A stretch of 64,000 nucleotides of DNA. It comes from Hyphomicrobium denitrificans ATCC 51888. Its GTDB lineage: Bacteria > Pseudomonadota > Alphaproteobacteria > Rhizobiales > Hyphomicrobiaceae. Every line of letters begins with the position of its first letter. The first letter of the stretch is position 1. The notes under the pieces are model-generated. The model made no database searches. It saw nothing but the letters and a program-made list of their open reading frames with translations, and had not been told where the DNA came from. The stretch is taken from assembly GCF_000143145.1 (NCBI RefSeq), contig NC_014313.1, positions 1,922,001-1,986,000 of the forward strand, given 5' to 3'. The position numbers and the translations under genes are program-made. This document shows positions 36,470 to 46,377 of this stretch, one piece after another.

Positions 36470-39400
36470 CTACGCCTCGATGACTTCCACCACGATCGGC
36501 AGCGCCGCGATGCGACCGGCCTCCAACGGCGAAACGTCGTAGCGTCCAGGTAGAATCAAATCCACTTCGCAACCACGATCCAACAATGGAAGCACGATGC
36601 GCACTTCACCGCCGCGATGCGTCGGCTTCAGACGGCTGCTGATTTCCGCGAGACGCGCGCCGTTGGCTCCCGCGCATTCGCGCTGATCGAGAACGACGCG
36701 CAGATTGCGTGCAACACCCGCGGCCGCCTTATCGAGCGCTTCAATCGATTGCACGCGCATTTTCAGCGTATCGCCATCGCGCTCGGCTTCGACTGAAACG
36801 ATGACCGGCGTTCCGGGCTCGAGGAGTTCGCGGCAAACCGCGAGCGTGTCGGAAAAGATCACGGCCTCGAACTGTCCCGTCGCATCGGAGAACGATGCGA
36901 ACGCGAACTTATTGCCCTTCTGCGAGCGCCGTTCGCGCGCTGCGATGACGACGCCTGCCAAACGTCCGGCTGTCGCGCCGCGCTCGGTCAGCACTTCGAA
37001 CTCGGTGAATTTTCGGACGCCGAGCTTTGACAGCACATGATCGTACTGATCGAGCGGATGGCCCGAGAGATAAAATCCGATGGCCTCGAACTCGGCGGCC
37101 AAGCGCTCCATCGGCGTCCAGCCTTCCGCCGAGCGCAACACGAGTTCAGCTGCCTTGCCGCCAGAGCCGAAGAGATCGGTCATACCCTGCGCTTCGTTCG
37201 CTGTGCGCCGCTGTGCCGACGCGAGGATCGTATCGGCGTTGGCTGCGACGCGCGCGCGATCGTTATTGAACGCATCGAACGCACCGCCTTTCGCCAGCGT
37301 TTCGATGGCGCGCTTGTTGAGCGCTTTTGCATCGACCCGCTCCGCGAAATCGGCGAGCGACTTGAATGCGCCCTTCTCGTTACGTTCGTTGACGATCGTT
37401 TCGACGGCGCCCGCGCCGATGTTCTTCAACGCGGCCAGCGAATAGCGGATAGCGCCGTGCTTCGCGCCTTCCGCCGCCGGCTCGACACCGAAATCGACGG
37501 CCGATTGATTGACGCACGGCGGCAGCATGCGAATTCCGGATTTGCGCGCTTCCGACGCAAACATCGCGAGCTTGTCCGTGTTGCCCATATCGAGCGTCAT
37601 GGACGCCGCAAAGAATTCCTCGCGGAAGTTCGCCTTCAAATAGGCCGTGTGATAGCTGACGAGCGCATAGGCCGCCGCGTGCGATTTGTTGAAGCCGTAG
37701 CCAGCGAACTTGTCGACGAGTTCGAAGATGTATTTCGCTTCTTCTTTCTTCACGCCTTTGGCGACGGCGCCCTCGACGAAGCGCGCCTGCTGCTTCGCCA
37801 TTTCGGCTTTGTCTTTTTTACCCATCGCGCGGCGAAGCATGTCGGCCTGTCCGAGCGTATAGCCGCCCATCACCTGCGCGATCTGAATGACCTGCTCCTG
37901 GTAGATGATGACGCCGTAGGTTTCCTTCAGAATGCCTTGGAGCATGTCGTGCAGGTAATCGACGGGCTCCTCGCCGTGCTTGCGATTGATGTAGGTCGGG
38001 ATGTTGTCCATCGGACCCGGCCGGTAGAGCGCGACCATGGCGATGATGTCTTCGAAGCGGTCGGGCTTCAGCCGCTTCAAGCTTTCGCGCATGCCGGTAC
38101 TTTCAAGCTGGAAGACGCCAGCCGTATCGGCCTTCGCCAGCATGTCGTAGGTCGGCTTGTCGTCGAGAGGCAGGCTCGGCAGATCGACGGTGACGCCGCG
38201 CACTTGGCTGATCAGCTTGACGGCCTTTTCGAGCACGGTGAGCGTTTTGAGACCGAGGAAGTCGAACTTCACGAGGCCCGCCGCCTCGACCATCTTCCAG
38301 TTGTATTGCGTGATGGGAAAATGCGATTTCGGATCGCGATAAAGCGGCACCAGTTCTTCGAGCGGCCTGTCGCCGATCACCATGCCGGCGGCGTGCGTCG
38401 ACGCGTGGCGATAGAGGCCTTCGAGCTTCTGCGCGATTTCGAGAAGGCGCGCGACGATCGGTTCGCGGTCACGCTCTTCCTGCAGCTTCGGCTCGCCCTC
38501 GATGGCTTGCGCCAGCGTGACTGGATTGGCCGGGTTGTTCGGCACAAGTTTGCATAGCCGGTCGACCTGACCGTACGGCATCTGCAGTACGCGGCCGACG
38601 TCGCGCAGCACGGCGCGCGCCTGCAGCTTTCCGTGCGTGATGATCTGCGCGACGCGATCGTCGCCGTATTTTTTCTGCACATAGTCGATGACGCGATCGC
38701 GCTTTTCCTGGCAGAAGTCGACGTCGAAGTCCGGCATCGAAATACGTTCGGGATTGAGGAAGCGCTCGAACAGCAGCCCGAATTGCAAAGGATCGAGATC
38801 GGTGATCGTCAGCGCATAGGCGACGAGCGAGCCCGCACCCGATCCGCGGCCCGGCCCGACCGGAACGCCGTTGGCTTTCGACCACTTGATGAAGTCGGCC
38901 ACGATCAGGAAGTAGCCCGGAAACTTCATCTGCGTGATGACGTCGATTTCGTAGACGAGCCGCTTTTCGTAATCCTCGACCGTAAATCCCGCCGCGGGCC
39001 CGTGCGCCGCCAAACGCCGCGCGAGACCGTCCTTCGCCTGCGCTTTGAGTTCGGCAGCTTCGAGCCGGAAGTTTTCAATCTCGCTCAGACTGTCGTCGGC
39101 TTTGACGAAGCGCGGCAGGATCGGCTTGCGGCCCTCGGGCCGCGCCGTGCAGCGCATCGCGATCTCGACGGTGTTGGCGAGTGCTTCGGGCAGGTCCGCG
39201 AACAGCGACACCATCTCCGCTTCAGTCTTGAGATAATGCTCGGGACTGGCGCGACGGCGGTTGTCTTCGACGACGTAGCGGCCGTCGGCGATGCACAGCA
39301 GAACGTCGTGTGCTTCGTAGTCGCCGCGCTGCGCGAAATAGCATTCGTTCGTCGCGACGATCGGAATGCGCCGCGCGTAAGCGAGATCGAGAAGATCCGG

Positions 39401-40012
39401 CTCGACGTCGGCTTCCTCGGGCAGGCCGTGGCGCTGCACCTCGACGTAGAGCCGATCACCGAAAATCTTCTCGAGCGTTTTTATGCGCTCGAGTGCGAGA
39501 TCGTGCTGGCCGTCGCGGAGAGCTGAATCGATCGGGCCTTGCGGTCCGCCGGTCAGCGCGATGATGCCTTCCGAAAACTCTTCGATGCGCGCGATCTTGA
39601 CGTGCGCGGGCTCGTCGGCCGCGGCTTCGAAATAGAGCGCCTTCGACAGCCGCATCAGATTGGCGAAGCCGTCCGCCGTCATCGCGAGCAGCGCGATCTT
39701 GCCCGCAGGTTTGCTGCGCGGCTCGTTGCTCAGCGATCGCAACGCCGACGGCTGAGCGTCGCGGTTGTCGCCGAAGTCGACATCGAGCGAGCCGCCGGCG
39801 ATCGGCTGCACGCCCGCGCCCCAAAGCTTGTCGGAGAATTCCAGCGCGCCGAAAAAGTTGTTGCTGTCGGTGAGGCCGAGCGCCGGAAGCTGCATCGCTT
39901 CGGCGAGCTTGGCGAGCTTGGCGATCGGCAGCGCGCCTTCGAGCAGCGAGTATGCCGAATGCACCTTGAGATGCACGAACTGCGGAGCTTTGGCAGGCCG
40001 AATCTGTTCCAT
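36470..40012 (-). CDS. dnaE: DNA polymerase III alpha subunit
   Basis: Product of 1180 aa, normal for DnaE1. An N-terminal PHP domain (VHLKVHSAYSLLEGALPI) leads into the C-family polymerase core. Catalytic aspartates lie in PDFDVDFCQEKRD (residues about 427-433) and in VKFDFLGLKTL. YRPGPMDNIPTYINRKHG and the HHAAAYA-like KSHAAAYALVSYHTAYLKANF are typical, followed by a helix-hairpin-helix region, the OB fold (KFAFASFSDATGQFEAVIFSD) and a C-terminal domain. It is the replicative polymerase. It lies at the end of the minus-strand run after lolD. Confidence 0.98.
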   Translation of the reverse strand: MEQIRPAKAPQFVHLKVHSAYSLLEGALPIAKLAKLAEAMQLPALGLTDSNNFFGALEFSDKLWGAGVQPIAGGSLDVDFGDNRDAQPSALRSLSNEPRSKPAGKIALLAMTADGFANLMRLSKALYFEAAADEPAHVKIARIEEFSEGIIALTGGPQGPIDSALRDGQHDLALERIKTLEKIFGDRLYVEVQRHGLPEEADVEPDLLDLAYARRIPIVATNECYFAQRGDYEAHDVLLCIADGRYVVEDNRRRASPEHYLKTEAEMVSLFADLPEALANTVEIAMRCTARPEGRKPILPRFVKADDSLSEIENFRLEAAELKAQAKDGLARRLAAHGPAAGFTVEDYEKRLVYEIDVITQMKFPGYFLIVADFIKWSKANGVPVGPGRGSGAGSLVAYALTITDLDPLQFGLLFERFLNPERISMPDFDVDFCQEKRDRVIDYVQKKYGDDRVAQIITHGKLQARAVLRDVGRVLQMPYGQVDRLCKLVPNNPANPVTLAQAIEGEPKLQEERDREPIVARLLEIAQKLEGLYRHASTHAAGMVIGDRPLEELVPLYRDPKSHFPITQYNWKMVEAAGLVKFDFLGLKTLTVLEKAVKLISQVRGVTVDLPSLPLDDKPTYDMLAKADTAGVFQLESTGMRESLKRLKPDRFEDIIAMVALYRPGPMDNIPTYINRKHGEEPVDYLHDMLQGILKETYGVIIYQEQVIQIAQVMGGYTLGQADMLRRAMGKKDKAEMAKQQARFVEGAVAKGVKKEEAKYIFELVDKFAGYGFNKSHAAAYALVSYHTAYLKANFREEFFAASMTLDMGNTDKLAMFASEARKSGIRMLPPCVNQSAVDFGVEPAAEGAKHGAIRYSLAALKNIGAGAVETIVNERNEKGAFKSLADFAERVDAKALNKRAIETLAKGGAFDAFNNDRARVAANADTILASAQRRTANEAQGMTDLFGSGGKAAELVLRSAEGWTPMERLAAEFEAIGFYLSGHPLDQYDHVLSKLGVRKFTEFEVLTERGATAGRLAGVVIAARERRSQKGNKFAFASFSDATGQFEAVIFSDTLAVCRELLEPGTPVIVSVEAERDGDTLKMRVQSIEALDKAAAGVARNLRVVLDQRECAGANGARLAEISSRLKPTHRGGEVRIVLPLLDRGCEVDLILPGRYDVSPLEAGRIAALPIVVEVIEA

Positions 40013-40078
40013 GCTTTAGACTACGGCATCATAGCCGTTTTCGTCAGAACGCCATCCACAGCCGGGAATCCAGCGCGT

Positions 40079-40804
40079 TCAACGTCCGACGCTTGCCGGA
40101 GCCAGCTCGACGAGCCGCCCTTCGTGCATCTGCAGAACGCGGTCCATGCGCCGCGCCAATTCGAGGTTGTGGGTCGCGATCAGCGCCGCGACGCCCTGAT
40201 GGCGAATGAGGTCGATCAGTTCGCGGAACACGTATTCGGACGTGTGAGGATCGAGGTTGCCGGTCGGCTCGTCGGCCAGCAAAAGCTTGGGCGAATTCGC
40301 AAGTCCTCGGCAAATCGCGGCGCGCTGCTGTTCGCCGCCGGAAAGCTCCGCCGGACGATGGTTGGCGCGCTCGCCGAGGCCGAGGCCGCTGAGCAGGGCC
40401 AACGCTCGGGCTTCGGCAGCCTTGCGGGCGCGGCCGAGAATGAGCTGCGGCAGCACGACGTTTTCAAGCGCCGAGAATTCCGGCAGCAACTGATGAAACT
40501 GATAGACGAAACCGATTTCCTTGCGCCGCAGCCGCGTTCGTTCGCCTTCCGAAAGCGTTGCGCAGTCGCGGCCGTTCAGGAAGACGCGGCCGCTCGTCGG
40601 AGATTCGAGCAGTCCCGTGATGTGCAGCAGCGTCGACTTGCCCGCGCCGGACGGTCCAACGAGGGCGACGGCCTGGCCCGGCCATAACACGGCATCGACA
40701 CCCTTCAGGACCACGATCTCGCGCTCGCCCTGGCGGAACGATCGCGTTACGCCCTCGAGCTGCAAGATCGGCGAAAAAGTTGTACCGGCGGGCGATGTCT
40801 CCAT
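40079..40804 (-). CDS. lolD: Lipoprotein-releasing ABC transporter ATPase
   Basis: Product of 241 aa. Walker [10 protein letters not shown], signature LSGGEQQR and Walker [13 protein letters not shown] are intact, and [15 protein letters not shown] is typical of the LolD/MacB group. It powers release of lipoproteins from the inner membrane to LolA. ATG 40804 lies 5 nt after the lolC stop, so the in-frame extension up to 41032 inside lolC is not used. Confidence 0.96.
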   Translation of the reverse strand: METSPAGTTFSPILQLEGVTRSFRQGEREIVVLKGVDAVLWPGQAVALVGPSGAGKSTLLHITGLLESPTSGRVFLNGRDCATLSEGERTRLRRKEIGFVYQFHQLLPEFSALENVVLPQLILGRARKAAEARALALLSGLGLGERANHRPAELSGGEQQRAAICRGLANSPKLLLADEPTGNLDPHTSEYVFRELIDLIRHQGVAALIATHNLELARRMDRVLQMHEGRLVELAPASVGR

Positions 40805-40809
40805 GAGCG

Positions 40810-42081
40810 TCACTCGTACCGCAGCGCTTCGACGGGGTCGAGCCTTGAAGCCCGCCACGACGGATAGAGCGTTGCAATGACCGACAGGACGAGCGCCATG
40901 ATGACGATGCCGCCGGTCTCGTGCGGATCGATGTCGGCAGGCAGCTTCGTCAGATAGTAGACGCTCGGATCGAAGACGGTCGTGCCTGTGACCCAGGACG
41001 CGAAATTCTTGATGCTGTCGATGTTCCAGCAAAAGACGACGCCGAGCAGCAGCCCCGCCAGCGTGCCGACGATACCGATCGAGGCTCCGGTGATCAGGAA
41101 GACACGCATCACCGCGCCTTTCGTGGCCCCCATCGTGCGCAGAATGGCGATGTCGCGGCCTTTGTCTTTCACCAACATCATCAGGCCGGAGATGATGTTC
41201 AGCGCCGCGACCAGCACGATCAGCGACAGGATGATGAACATCACGTTGCGCTCGACGGAAAGCACGTTGAAGAACGTCTCGTTACGCTGCCGCCAGTCGG
41301 CGACGGCGATCGAGGGGCCACCCGCCTGCAGAATGTCGGTGCGGAATTTGTCGACGTTTTCAGGATCGTTGACGATCACCTCGACGACGTCGACCTCGCC
41401 GCCCTTCGAGAAATATTTCTGCGCTTCCTTGAGCGGCATGAAGATCATCATGCGATCGTATTCGCTCATGCCGAGCTCGAAGATCGACGTGATCTGATAG
41501 GGCTTCGATCTCGGCGCTGTTCCGAACGGCGTCGCCGCACCGCGTGGCGAGACGAGCGTGATGCTGTCGCCGAGGCCGACGTGCAGCTGGTTCGCCAGTC
41601 GCACGCCGATCGCGATTCCGGTTTGCTCGTCGAAGCCGTCGAGCGTCCCTGCGCGGATATTTCCTGAAACGAGTTTCAGAGCCTTGAGATCGCTTTCGCG
41701 CACGCCGCGCACGAGACCGCCCAAGGCCTGCGAGCTTGACGACACCATCACCTGGCCTTCGATGACCGGCATAGCGACTTGCACGCCGGGCACCCGCGCG
41801 ATCTTGTCTGCCATCTGCTCGTAATCGTCGAAGCGCTCACCGAGCTTTTGCACGATCACGTGGCCGTTGAGGCCCATGATTTTGGAGAACAGGTCGTGGC
41901 GGAAGCCGTTCATCACGGCCATGACGATAATGAGCGTTGCGACGCCCAGCATGATGCCGAGAAACGAGAATCCGGCGATGACCGAGATGAAGCCTTCCTT
42001 GCGGCGGGCGCGCAAATAGCGTCCGGCGATCATCCATTCGAACGACGAAAAGGGCTTGGTATCCCGGACGGCCGTCGTCAT
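40810..42081 (-). CDS. lolC: Lipoprotein-releasing ABC transporter permease
   Basis: Product of 423 aa. The architecture is FtsX/LolCE-like: an N-terminal membrane helix ([29 protein letters not shown]), a large periplasmic domain and three C-terminal membrane helices with the coupling segment [21 protein letters not shown]. Alphaproteobacteria normally have one such permease forming a homodimer, so the gene could equally be called lolE or lolF. It is coupled to lolD. Confidence 0.95.
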   Translation of the reverse strand: MTTAVRDTKPFSSFEWMIAGRYLRARRKEGFISVIAGFSFLGIMLGVATLIIVMAVMNGFRHDLFSKIMGLNGHVIVQKLGERFDDYEQMADKIARVPGVQVAMPVIEGQVMVSSSSQALGGLVRGVRESDLKALKLVSGNIRAGTLDGFDEQTGIAIGVRLANQLHVGLGDSITLVSPRGAATPFGTAPRSKPYQITSIFELGMSEYDRMMIFMPLKEAQKYFSKGGEVDVVEVIVNDPENVDKFRTDILQAGGPSIAVADWRQRNETFFNVLSVERNVMFIILSLIVLVAALNIISGLMMLVKDKGRDIAILRTMGATKGAVMRVFLITGASIGIVGTLAGLLLGVVFCWNIDSIKNFASWVTGTTVFDPSVYYLTKLPADIDPHETGGIVIMALVLSVIATLYPSWRASRLDPVEALRYE

Positions 42082-42184
42082 TGCCCCTCGCTCCGTCTTC
42101 CCCGTGAAGCGCGCCGCATCGCACCCCCATGTGTCTGAGTTAAGGCATGGGGTGAGTTGCGGCTGCGCGATTCCCTAAGGGTTT

Positions 42185-43717
42185 TTAATAGGCTCGGGCG
42201 ATTAAGACATACTCCTTCGCGGGTTCTCCCGTGAAAAGACACTTGCCCACCGCCTGTTCCTGGCCCAGCGGGGCATTCCGGATGGTCAATTTCAGGGCTT
42301 TCAGGCGATCCGCGATCGCGTCCAGGCTATCGCCCTCGGGCCGCGACCAGGGAACGCGCGCCCAGCCCTTGAAGGCGCCGCCTTCATCGTCGCCCTCCGC
42401 CGGGCCGAAATAGGCGGCCAGATCCTCGAACGAATTGAGGTTCGTGATGATGTTGCCGTCGAGCCGCGCCTTGGCTTCGGCATAGAGCGCCTGTTGGATT
42501 TCCTTCAGCAGCGCCGGAGCCTGACTGACGAAATCTGCGCGGGGCAAGGTCTGCGAGATGACCTTGTCGCCGTCGCGCAGCTTATCGCGACGCATGAACG
42601 TGACGTTGCCACCGCTCGCGTCGCGGCCGCCGATTTCGACGATGACCGGCGCGCCGCGGCGTACCCAGTTCCAGCGCTTCTCGGCGGACTTCACCGCCTT
42701 CGCATCGACGAGCGTGCGAATGCCGGCGGCCTTCAAATCTTTTTCGAGCGCCGCGCAGTATTCGATGAGCGCGGCGTCTTCCGGCTTCTCGCGCAGCATT
42801 GGCACGATGACGATCTGGCGCGGCGCGATCGCGGGCGGCAAACGCAGGCCATCGTCGTCGCCGTGGGTCATGATCACGCCGCCGATGAGACGGGTTGAAA
42901 CACCCCAGCTCGTCGTATGGCAATAAGTGAGCTTGCCGTCGGCGTTCTGGAACTGAATGTTCTGCGCTTCCGCGAAATGCGTTCCGAGATAATGCGAGGT
43001 GCCGGCCTGCAGCGCCTTGCCATCCTGCATCATCGCTTCGATCGAATAGGTGTTGTCGGCGCCGGGGAAGCGCTCGTTCGCCGGCTTTTCGCCCGCGATC
43101 ACGGGCATCGCGAGGACATCCTCAGCGAACGTGCGATAGACTTCGAGCATCTTCAGCGTTTCGGCGACGGCGTCATCCTTGTCCGCGTGCGCGGTATGGC
43201 CTTCCTGCCAGAGGAATTCCGCCGTGCGCAGGAAAAGACGCGTGCGCATTTCCCAGCGCACTACGTTCGCCCACTGGTTCACGAGCAGCGGCAGGTCGCG
43301 ATAGCTTTTGATCCAGCGCTGAAACGCGTCGCCGATGATCGTCTCGGATGTCGGACGAACGATCAGCGGCTCTTCGAGTTTCGCATCGGGATCGACGACG
43401 AGCTTGCCGCCCTCGTTCTTCAGCCGGTGATGCGTGACGACCGCCATTTCCTTGGCGAAGCCTTCGACGTGCTCGGCTTCCTTGGCGATGAAGCTCATCG
43501 GAATGAAGAGCGGGAAGTAACAATTGTCGTGGCCGGTATCCTTGATGCGCGCATCGAGTTCGGCCTGCAGGCGCTCCCACACGCCCCAGCCCCACGGCTT
43601 GATGATCATGCAGCCGCGCACCGGGCTCGTCTCGGCCATGTCGCCGTCGCGGACGATCGCCTGATACCAGTCGGGGAAGTTCTCTTCACGGCTGACGGAC
43701 AGGGCACGCTTGCTCAT
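42185..43717 (-). CDS. proS: Prolyl-tRNA synthetase, archaeal/eukaryal-type
   Basis: Product of 510 aa (class II). The core motifs are present: PVRGCMIIKPWGWGVWERLQ, IVRPTSETIIGDAFQRWI, RWEMRTRLFLRTAEFLWQEGHTAHA, TSHYLGTHFA and THGDDDGLRLPPAIAP. The length, absence of the bacterial editing insertion and the C-terminal extension ending in tyrosine (YVLIARAY) mark the archaeal/eukaryal-like type 3 enzyme, not the 440-aa form common in alphaproteobacteria. The C-terminal zinc-binding domain keeps only one cysteine (KCLFTGEPA), so zinc is probably lost. A hairpin lies in the leader (43744-43764). Confidence 0.95.
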   Translation of the reverse strand: MSKRALSVSREENFPDWYQAIVRDGDMAETSPVRGCMIIKPWGWGVWERLQAELDARIKDTGHDNCYFPLFIPMSFIAKEAEHVEGFAKEMAVVTHHRLKNEGGKLVVDPDAKLEEPLIVRPTSETIIGDAFQRWIKSYRDLPLLVNQWANVVRWEMRTRLFLRTAEFLWQEGHTAHADKDDAVAETLKMLEVYRTFAEDVLAMPVIAGEKPANERFPGADNTYSIEAMMQDGKALQAGTSHYLGTHFAEAQNIQFQNADGKLTYCHTTSWGVSTRLIGGVIMTHGDDDGLRLPPAIAPRQIVIVPMLREKPEDAALIEYCAALEKDLKAAGIRTLVDAKAVKSAEKRWNWVRRGAPVIVEIGGRDASGGNVTFMRRDKLRDGDKVISQTLPRADFVSQAPALLKEIQQALYAEAKARLDGNIITNLNSFEDLAAYFGPAEGDDEGGAFKGWARVPWSRPEGDSLDAIADRLKALKLTIRNAPLGQEQAVGKCLFTGEPAKEYVLIARAY

Positions 43718-43889
43718 TCAATAGGCTCGCTTTTTTGGGGCTCGGCCGGGTGTCGTGCCCGGCCAGTATCGGTCATCGGCGATAGCGGATTGCGCCGCTT
43801 CTGGCAATGCGAAGGCAAGGAACGCGTGCGTGGCCCCGGTCCAGGAATTTACCGAGGCCGCGGATCGTGCCCGAGACTTCCGCAGTGGA

Positions 43890-44165
43890 TCAGTTGGCGG
43901 GCTCGCGCCCCAGCACCACGCCGAAAAAGCCCGCGATCGCATCGAAGTTGGCGATGACCACGTAGACGACCGCGAACGCGACGATCGCCACCAGCGTATT
44001 CACCAGAAACAGCTTCCAGATGTTGATGCGGGACGGGGCGCTTTCAGGCGTGCCGGGCACGACCTCTCCCGCCTCGTCCTGCGTCTTGGCGAAGAACGGA
44101 AGAACGCCAAAGAGCGTAATGAACCAGAGGCAGAAAAAGATGGCTATCGCGATCGACGTTCGCAT
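43890..44165 (-). CDS. DUF1467 family membrane protein, 91 aa
   Basis: Two membrane helices (SIAIAIFFCLWFITLFGVLPFF and FLVNTLVAIVAFAVVYVVIANF) flank a short loop with VVPGTPESAPSRINIWKLFL, which is the DUF1467 pattern conserved in alphaproteobacteria. Function unknown. In many relatives it lies between mce and proS as here, so it is a useful synteny marker. Confidence 0.9.
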   Translation of the reverse strand: MRTSIAIAIFFCLWFITLFGVLPFFAKTQDEAGEVVPGTPESAPSRINIWKLFLVNTLVAIVAFAVVYVVIANFDAIAGFFGVVLGREPAN

Positions 44166-44207
44166 CAGTCGGCCCTTGCCTGCCTTTCGCCTTTCGGCGG
44201 CTCAGTC

Positions 44208-44612
44208 TTATACCTGCTCAAGCTCGACGAGCGTGCCGCAGAAATCCTTCGGATGCAGGAACAGCACGGGCTTCCCATGCGCGCCGATCTTCGGATTGCC
44301 GTCGCCGAGGACACGCGCACCTTGCGACTTCAGCTGATCGCGGGCCGCCGTGATATCCTCGACCTCGTAGCACACGTGATGGATACCGCCATCCGGTGCC
44401 TTCTCGAGGAACTTCGCGATCGGTGAATTTTCGCCGAGCGGCTCGAGCAGTTCGATTTTCGTATTCGGCAGCTCGATGAAGATAACGGTCACGCCGTGCT
44501 CGGGTTGCTTGAGCGGCGGGCCGACCTTGGCGCCGAGGGCGTTTTTATAAACCGATGCAGCCTTTTCGAGATCTTTGACCGCGATGGCGACATGGTTCAA
44601 ACGTCCGATCAT
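44208..44612 (-). CDS. mce: Methylmalonyl-CoA epimerase
   Basis: Product of 134 aa of the vicinal-oxygen-chelate fold. Metal ligands lie in RLNHVAIAVKDLE, HHVCYEVEDI and the C-terminal LVELEQV; GKPVLFLHPKDFCGTLVELE is the family signature. It interconverts the R and S forms of methylmalonyl-CoA in propionyl-CoA and ethylmalonyl-CoA metabolism. ATG 44612 has GGAG 8 nt upstream. Confidence 0.95.
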   Translation of the reverse strand: MIGRLNHVAIAVKDLEKAASVYKNALGAKVGPPLKQPEHGVTVIFIELPNTKIELLEPLGENSPIAKFLEKAPDGGIHHVCYEVEDITAARDQLKSQGARVLGDGNPKIGAHGKPVLFLHPKDFCGTLVELEQV

Positions 44613-44661
44613 GCGTCGTTCTCCAGAATGGTGAATTTCGGGCGGCACCTGTCAGGCGCGG

Positions 44662-46377
44662 CTAGCCCCTAGCTTCCACCACGGAGAGCAGCACTTTGAC
44701 AACCGGCTTCTTGCCCCAGGCTTCGTTAATGGCGGCGCGAACGGCCTTTTGAACGGCCTCCTGCACCATCGAGAGATCGCTACGCCGCTTCGGCGGGATC
44801 GACCGGAACGTCCCGTCGATGGCGTCGAACACGACTTCCCGCATCGAGTCGCCGTCGGCATCGGCCGCCGGGATGCCTTCGAGAACGAGCCCGGGCTCGC
44901 CGAGCACGTCGCCGCGCCGCGACAGCACCAGCGATACGACCGCGATGCCGACGAACGACAGCTTGCGACGCGCCTTCACCGGCCCTTCGACATCGGGAAC
45001 GATCAGGTTGCCGTCGCGATAGAGCCGTCCGACGGGTGCTTCGTCGATGACGCCCGCCTGCCCCGGCCAGAGCTTCAGAATTTCGCCGTCGACGATCGTG
45101 AACGTCTCGCTGACGCCGCAGGCGCGCGCGAGCTTCGCATGCTCGCGCAAGTGGCGGGCTTCGCCATGCATGGGCACGGCCAGCTTCGGCCGCAGCCACG
45201 CGTACATGTCCTTCAACTCCTCGCGTCGCGGATGTCCCGTGACGTGAACGAGCGCGTCAGTATCGGTGATCAGGTCGACGCCGATGCGTGCCAGCGCGTT
45301 CTGAACTTTCGAGACGGCTTTCTCGTTGCCGGGAATGGTGCGCGAGGAAAAGATCACGAGATCGCCCTTGTCGAGGGAGATGTCGGGATGCGCCTCCTCG
45401 GCGATGCGCGCGACGGCCGCGCGGCTCTCGCCCTGGCTGCCGGTGCACAGCACGAGCGTCTTGTTGCGCGGCAGATCGGAAAAGCGCTGCTGATCGAGAT
45501 ATGTGAAACTCTCAGGGAGATAGCCGGTCTCTTTCGCGACTTCGATGATGCGGTGAAGCGCGCGGCCTGCAACGACGAGCGTGCGCCCGGATTTGCGCGC
45601 CGCCTCCGCGATCGACGCAACACGCGCGACGTTCGACGCAAACAACGTCACGGCGACGCAACGCGGCGCGTCGGCGATGATTTTCATCAACGTGTGGGCG
45701 ACGTCGGCTTCTGAGGCCGAGCGGCCGTCGCGCATCGCGTTCGTCGAATCTCCGACGAGGGCGAGCACGCCTTCATCGCCGAGCGATTTCAGCTTTTCCG
45801 GATCGTGCGGCTTGCCGACGACGGGCGTCGGGTCGAACTTCCAGTCGCCGGTGTGAAACACGAGCCCCGCAGGCGTTCTGATCGCGATGCCGTTCGGCTC
45901 GGGAATCGAATGCGTCAGACCGACGAACTCGATGTCGAAGACGCCGGCTTTGAAACGTCCGCCGAGCGGAACGGTGCGGATCGGAAGCGCCGCCGACCTT
46001 CCCGCCTCGCCGACTTTGGTCTTCACCATGCCCGCGGTGAACGGCGTCGCGAAAATCGGACATTCGAGCGACGGCCAGAGATCGAGCACGGCGCCGATGT
46101 GATCCTCGTGCGCGTGCGTCAGAACGAGTCCGACGAGATTCTTTCGGTCGGCCACGATGTAGCGCAGATCCGGCAGCACGACGTCGGCGCCCGGTTCCGA
46201 TTCATGCGGGAACGTCACGCCGAGATCGACCATCAGCCACGAACGAGCATTCGGCGGACCGTAGCCGTAGAGATACGTATTCATGCCGATCTCACCGAGA
46301 CCGCCGAGCGCCATGAACACCAGTTCGTCGGACTTGCCTTTATGCGACCGCTGCGATGACCTGTCGTATTCGCTCAT
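44662..46377 (-). CDS. rnj: Ribonuclease J
   Basis: Product of 571 aa. The MBL zinc motif is LTHAHEDHIGAVLDLW; the beta-CASP region holds GDSTNAMRDGRSASEADVAHT, LFASNVARVASIAEAARKSGR, CTGSQGESRAAVARIA and VTGHPRREELKDMYAWLRPKLAVPMHGE. It acts as an exo/endoribonuclease in RNA decay and rRNA maturation. The start overlaps the birA stop (ATGA at 46377-46374), indicating coupled translation. The conserved C-terminal domain is complete. Confidence 0.95.
   Translation of the reverse strand: MSEYDRSSQRSHKGKSDELVFMALGGLGEIGMNTYLYGYGPPNARSWLMVDLGVTFPHESEPGADVVLPDLRYIVADRKNLVGLVLTHAHEDHIGAVLDLWPSLECPIFATPFTAGMVKTKVGEAGRSAALPIRTVPLGGRFKAGVFDIEFVGLTHSIPEPNGIAIRTPAGLVFHTGDWKFDPTPVVGKPHDPEKLKSLGDEGVLALVGDSTNAMRDGRSASEADVAHTLMKIIADAPRCVAVTLFASNVARVASIAEAARKSGRTLVVAGRALHRIIEVAKETGYLPESFTYLDQQRFSDLPRNKTLVLCTGSQGESRAAVARIAEEAHPDISLDKGDLVIFSSRTIPGNEKAVSKVQNALARIGVDLITDTDALVHVTGHPRREELKDMYAWLRPKLAVPMHGEARHLREHAKLARACGVSETFTIVDGEILKLWPGQAGVIDEAPVGRLYRDGNLIVPDVEGPVKARRKLSFVGIAVVSLVLSRRGDVLGEPGLVLEGIPAADADGDSMREVVFDAIDGTFRSIPPKRRSDLSMVQEAVQKAVRAAINEAWGKKPVVKVLLSVVEARG

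Noticed and set aside
43744..43764. Hairpin GGCCGGG-7 nt-CCCGGCC upstream of proS as a T-box or terminator
   Set aside because: No T-run on either strand and no T-box elements; recorded only as a leader hairpin within the proS entry.
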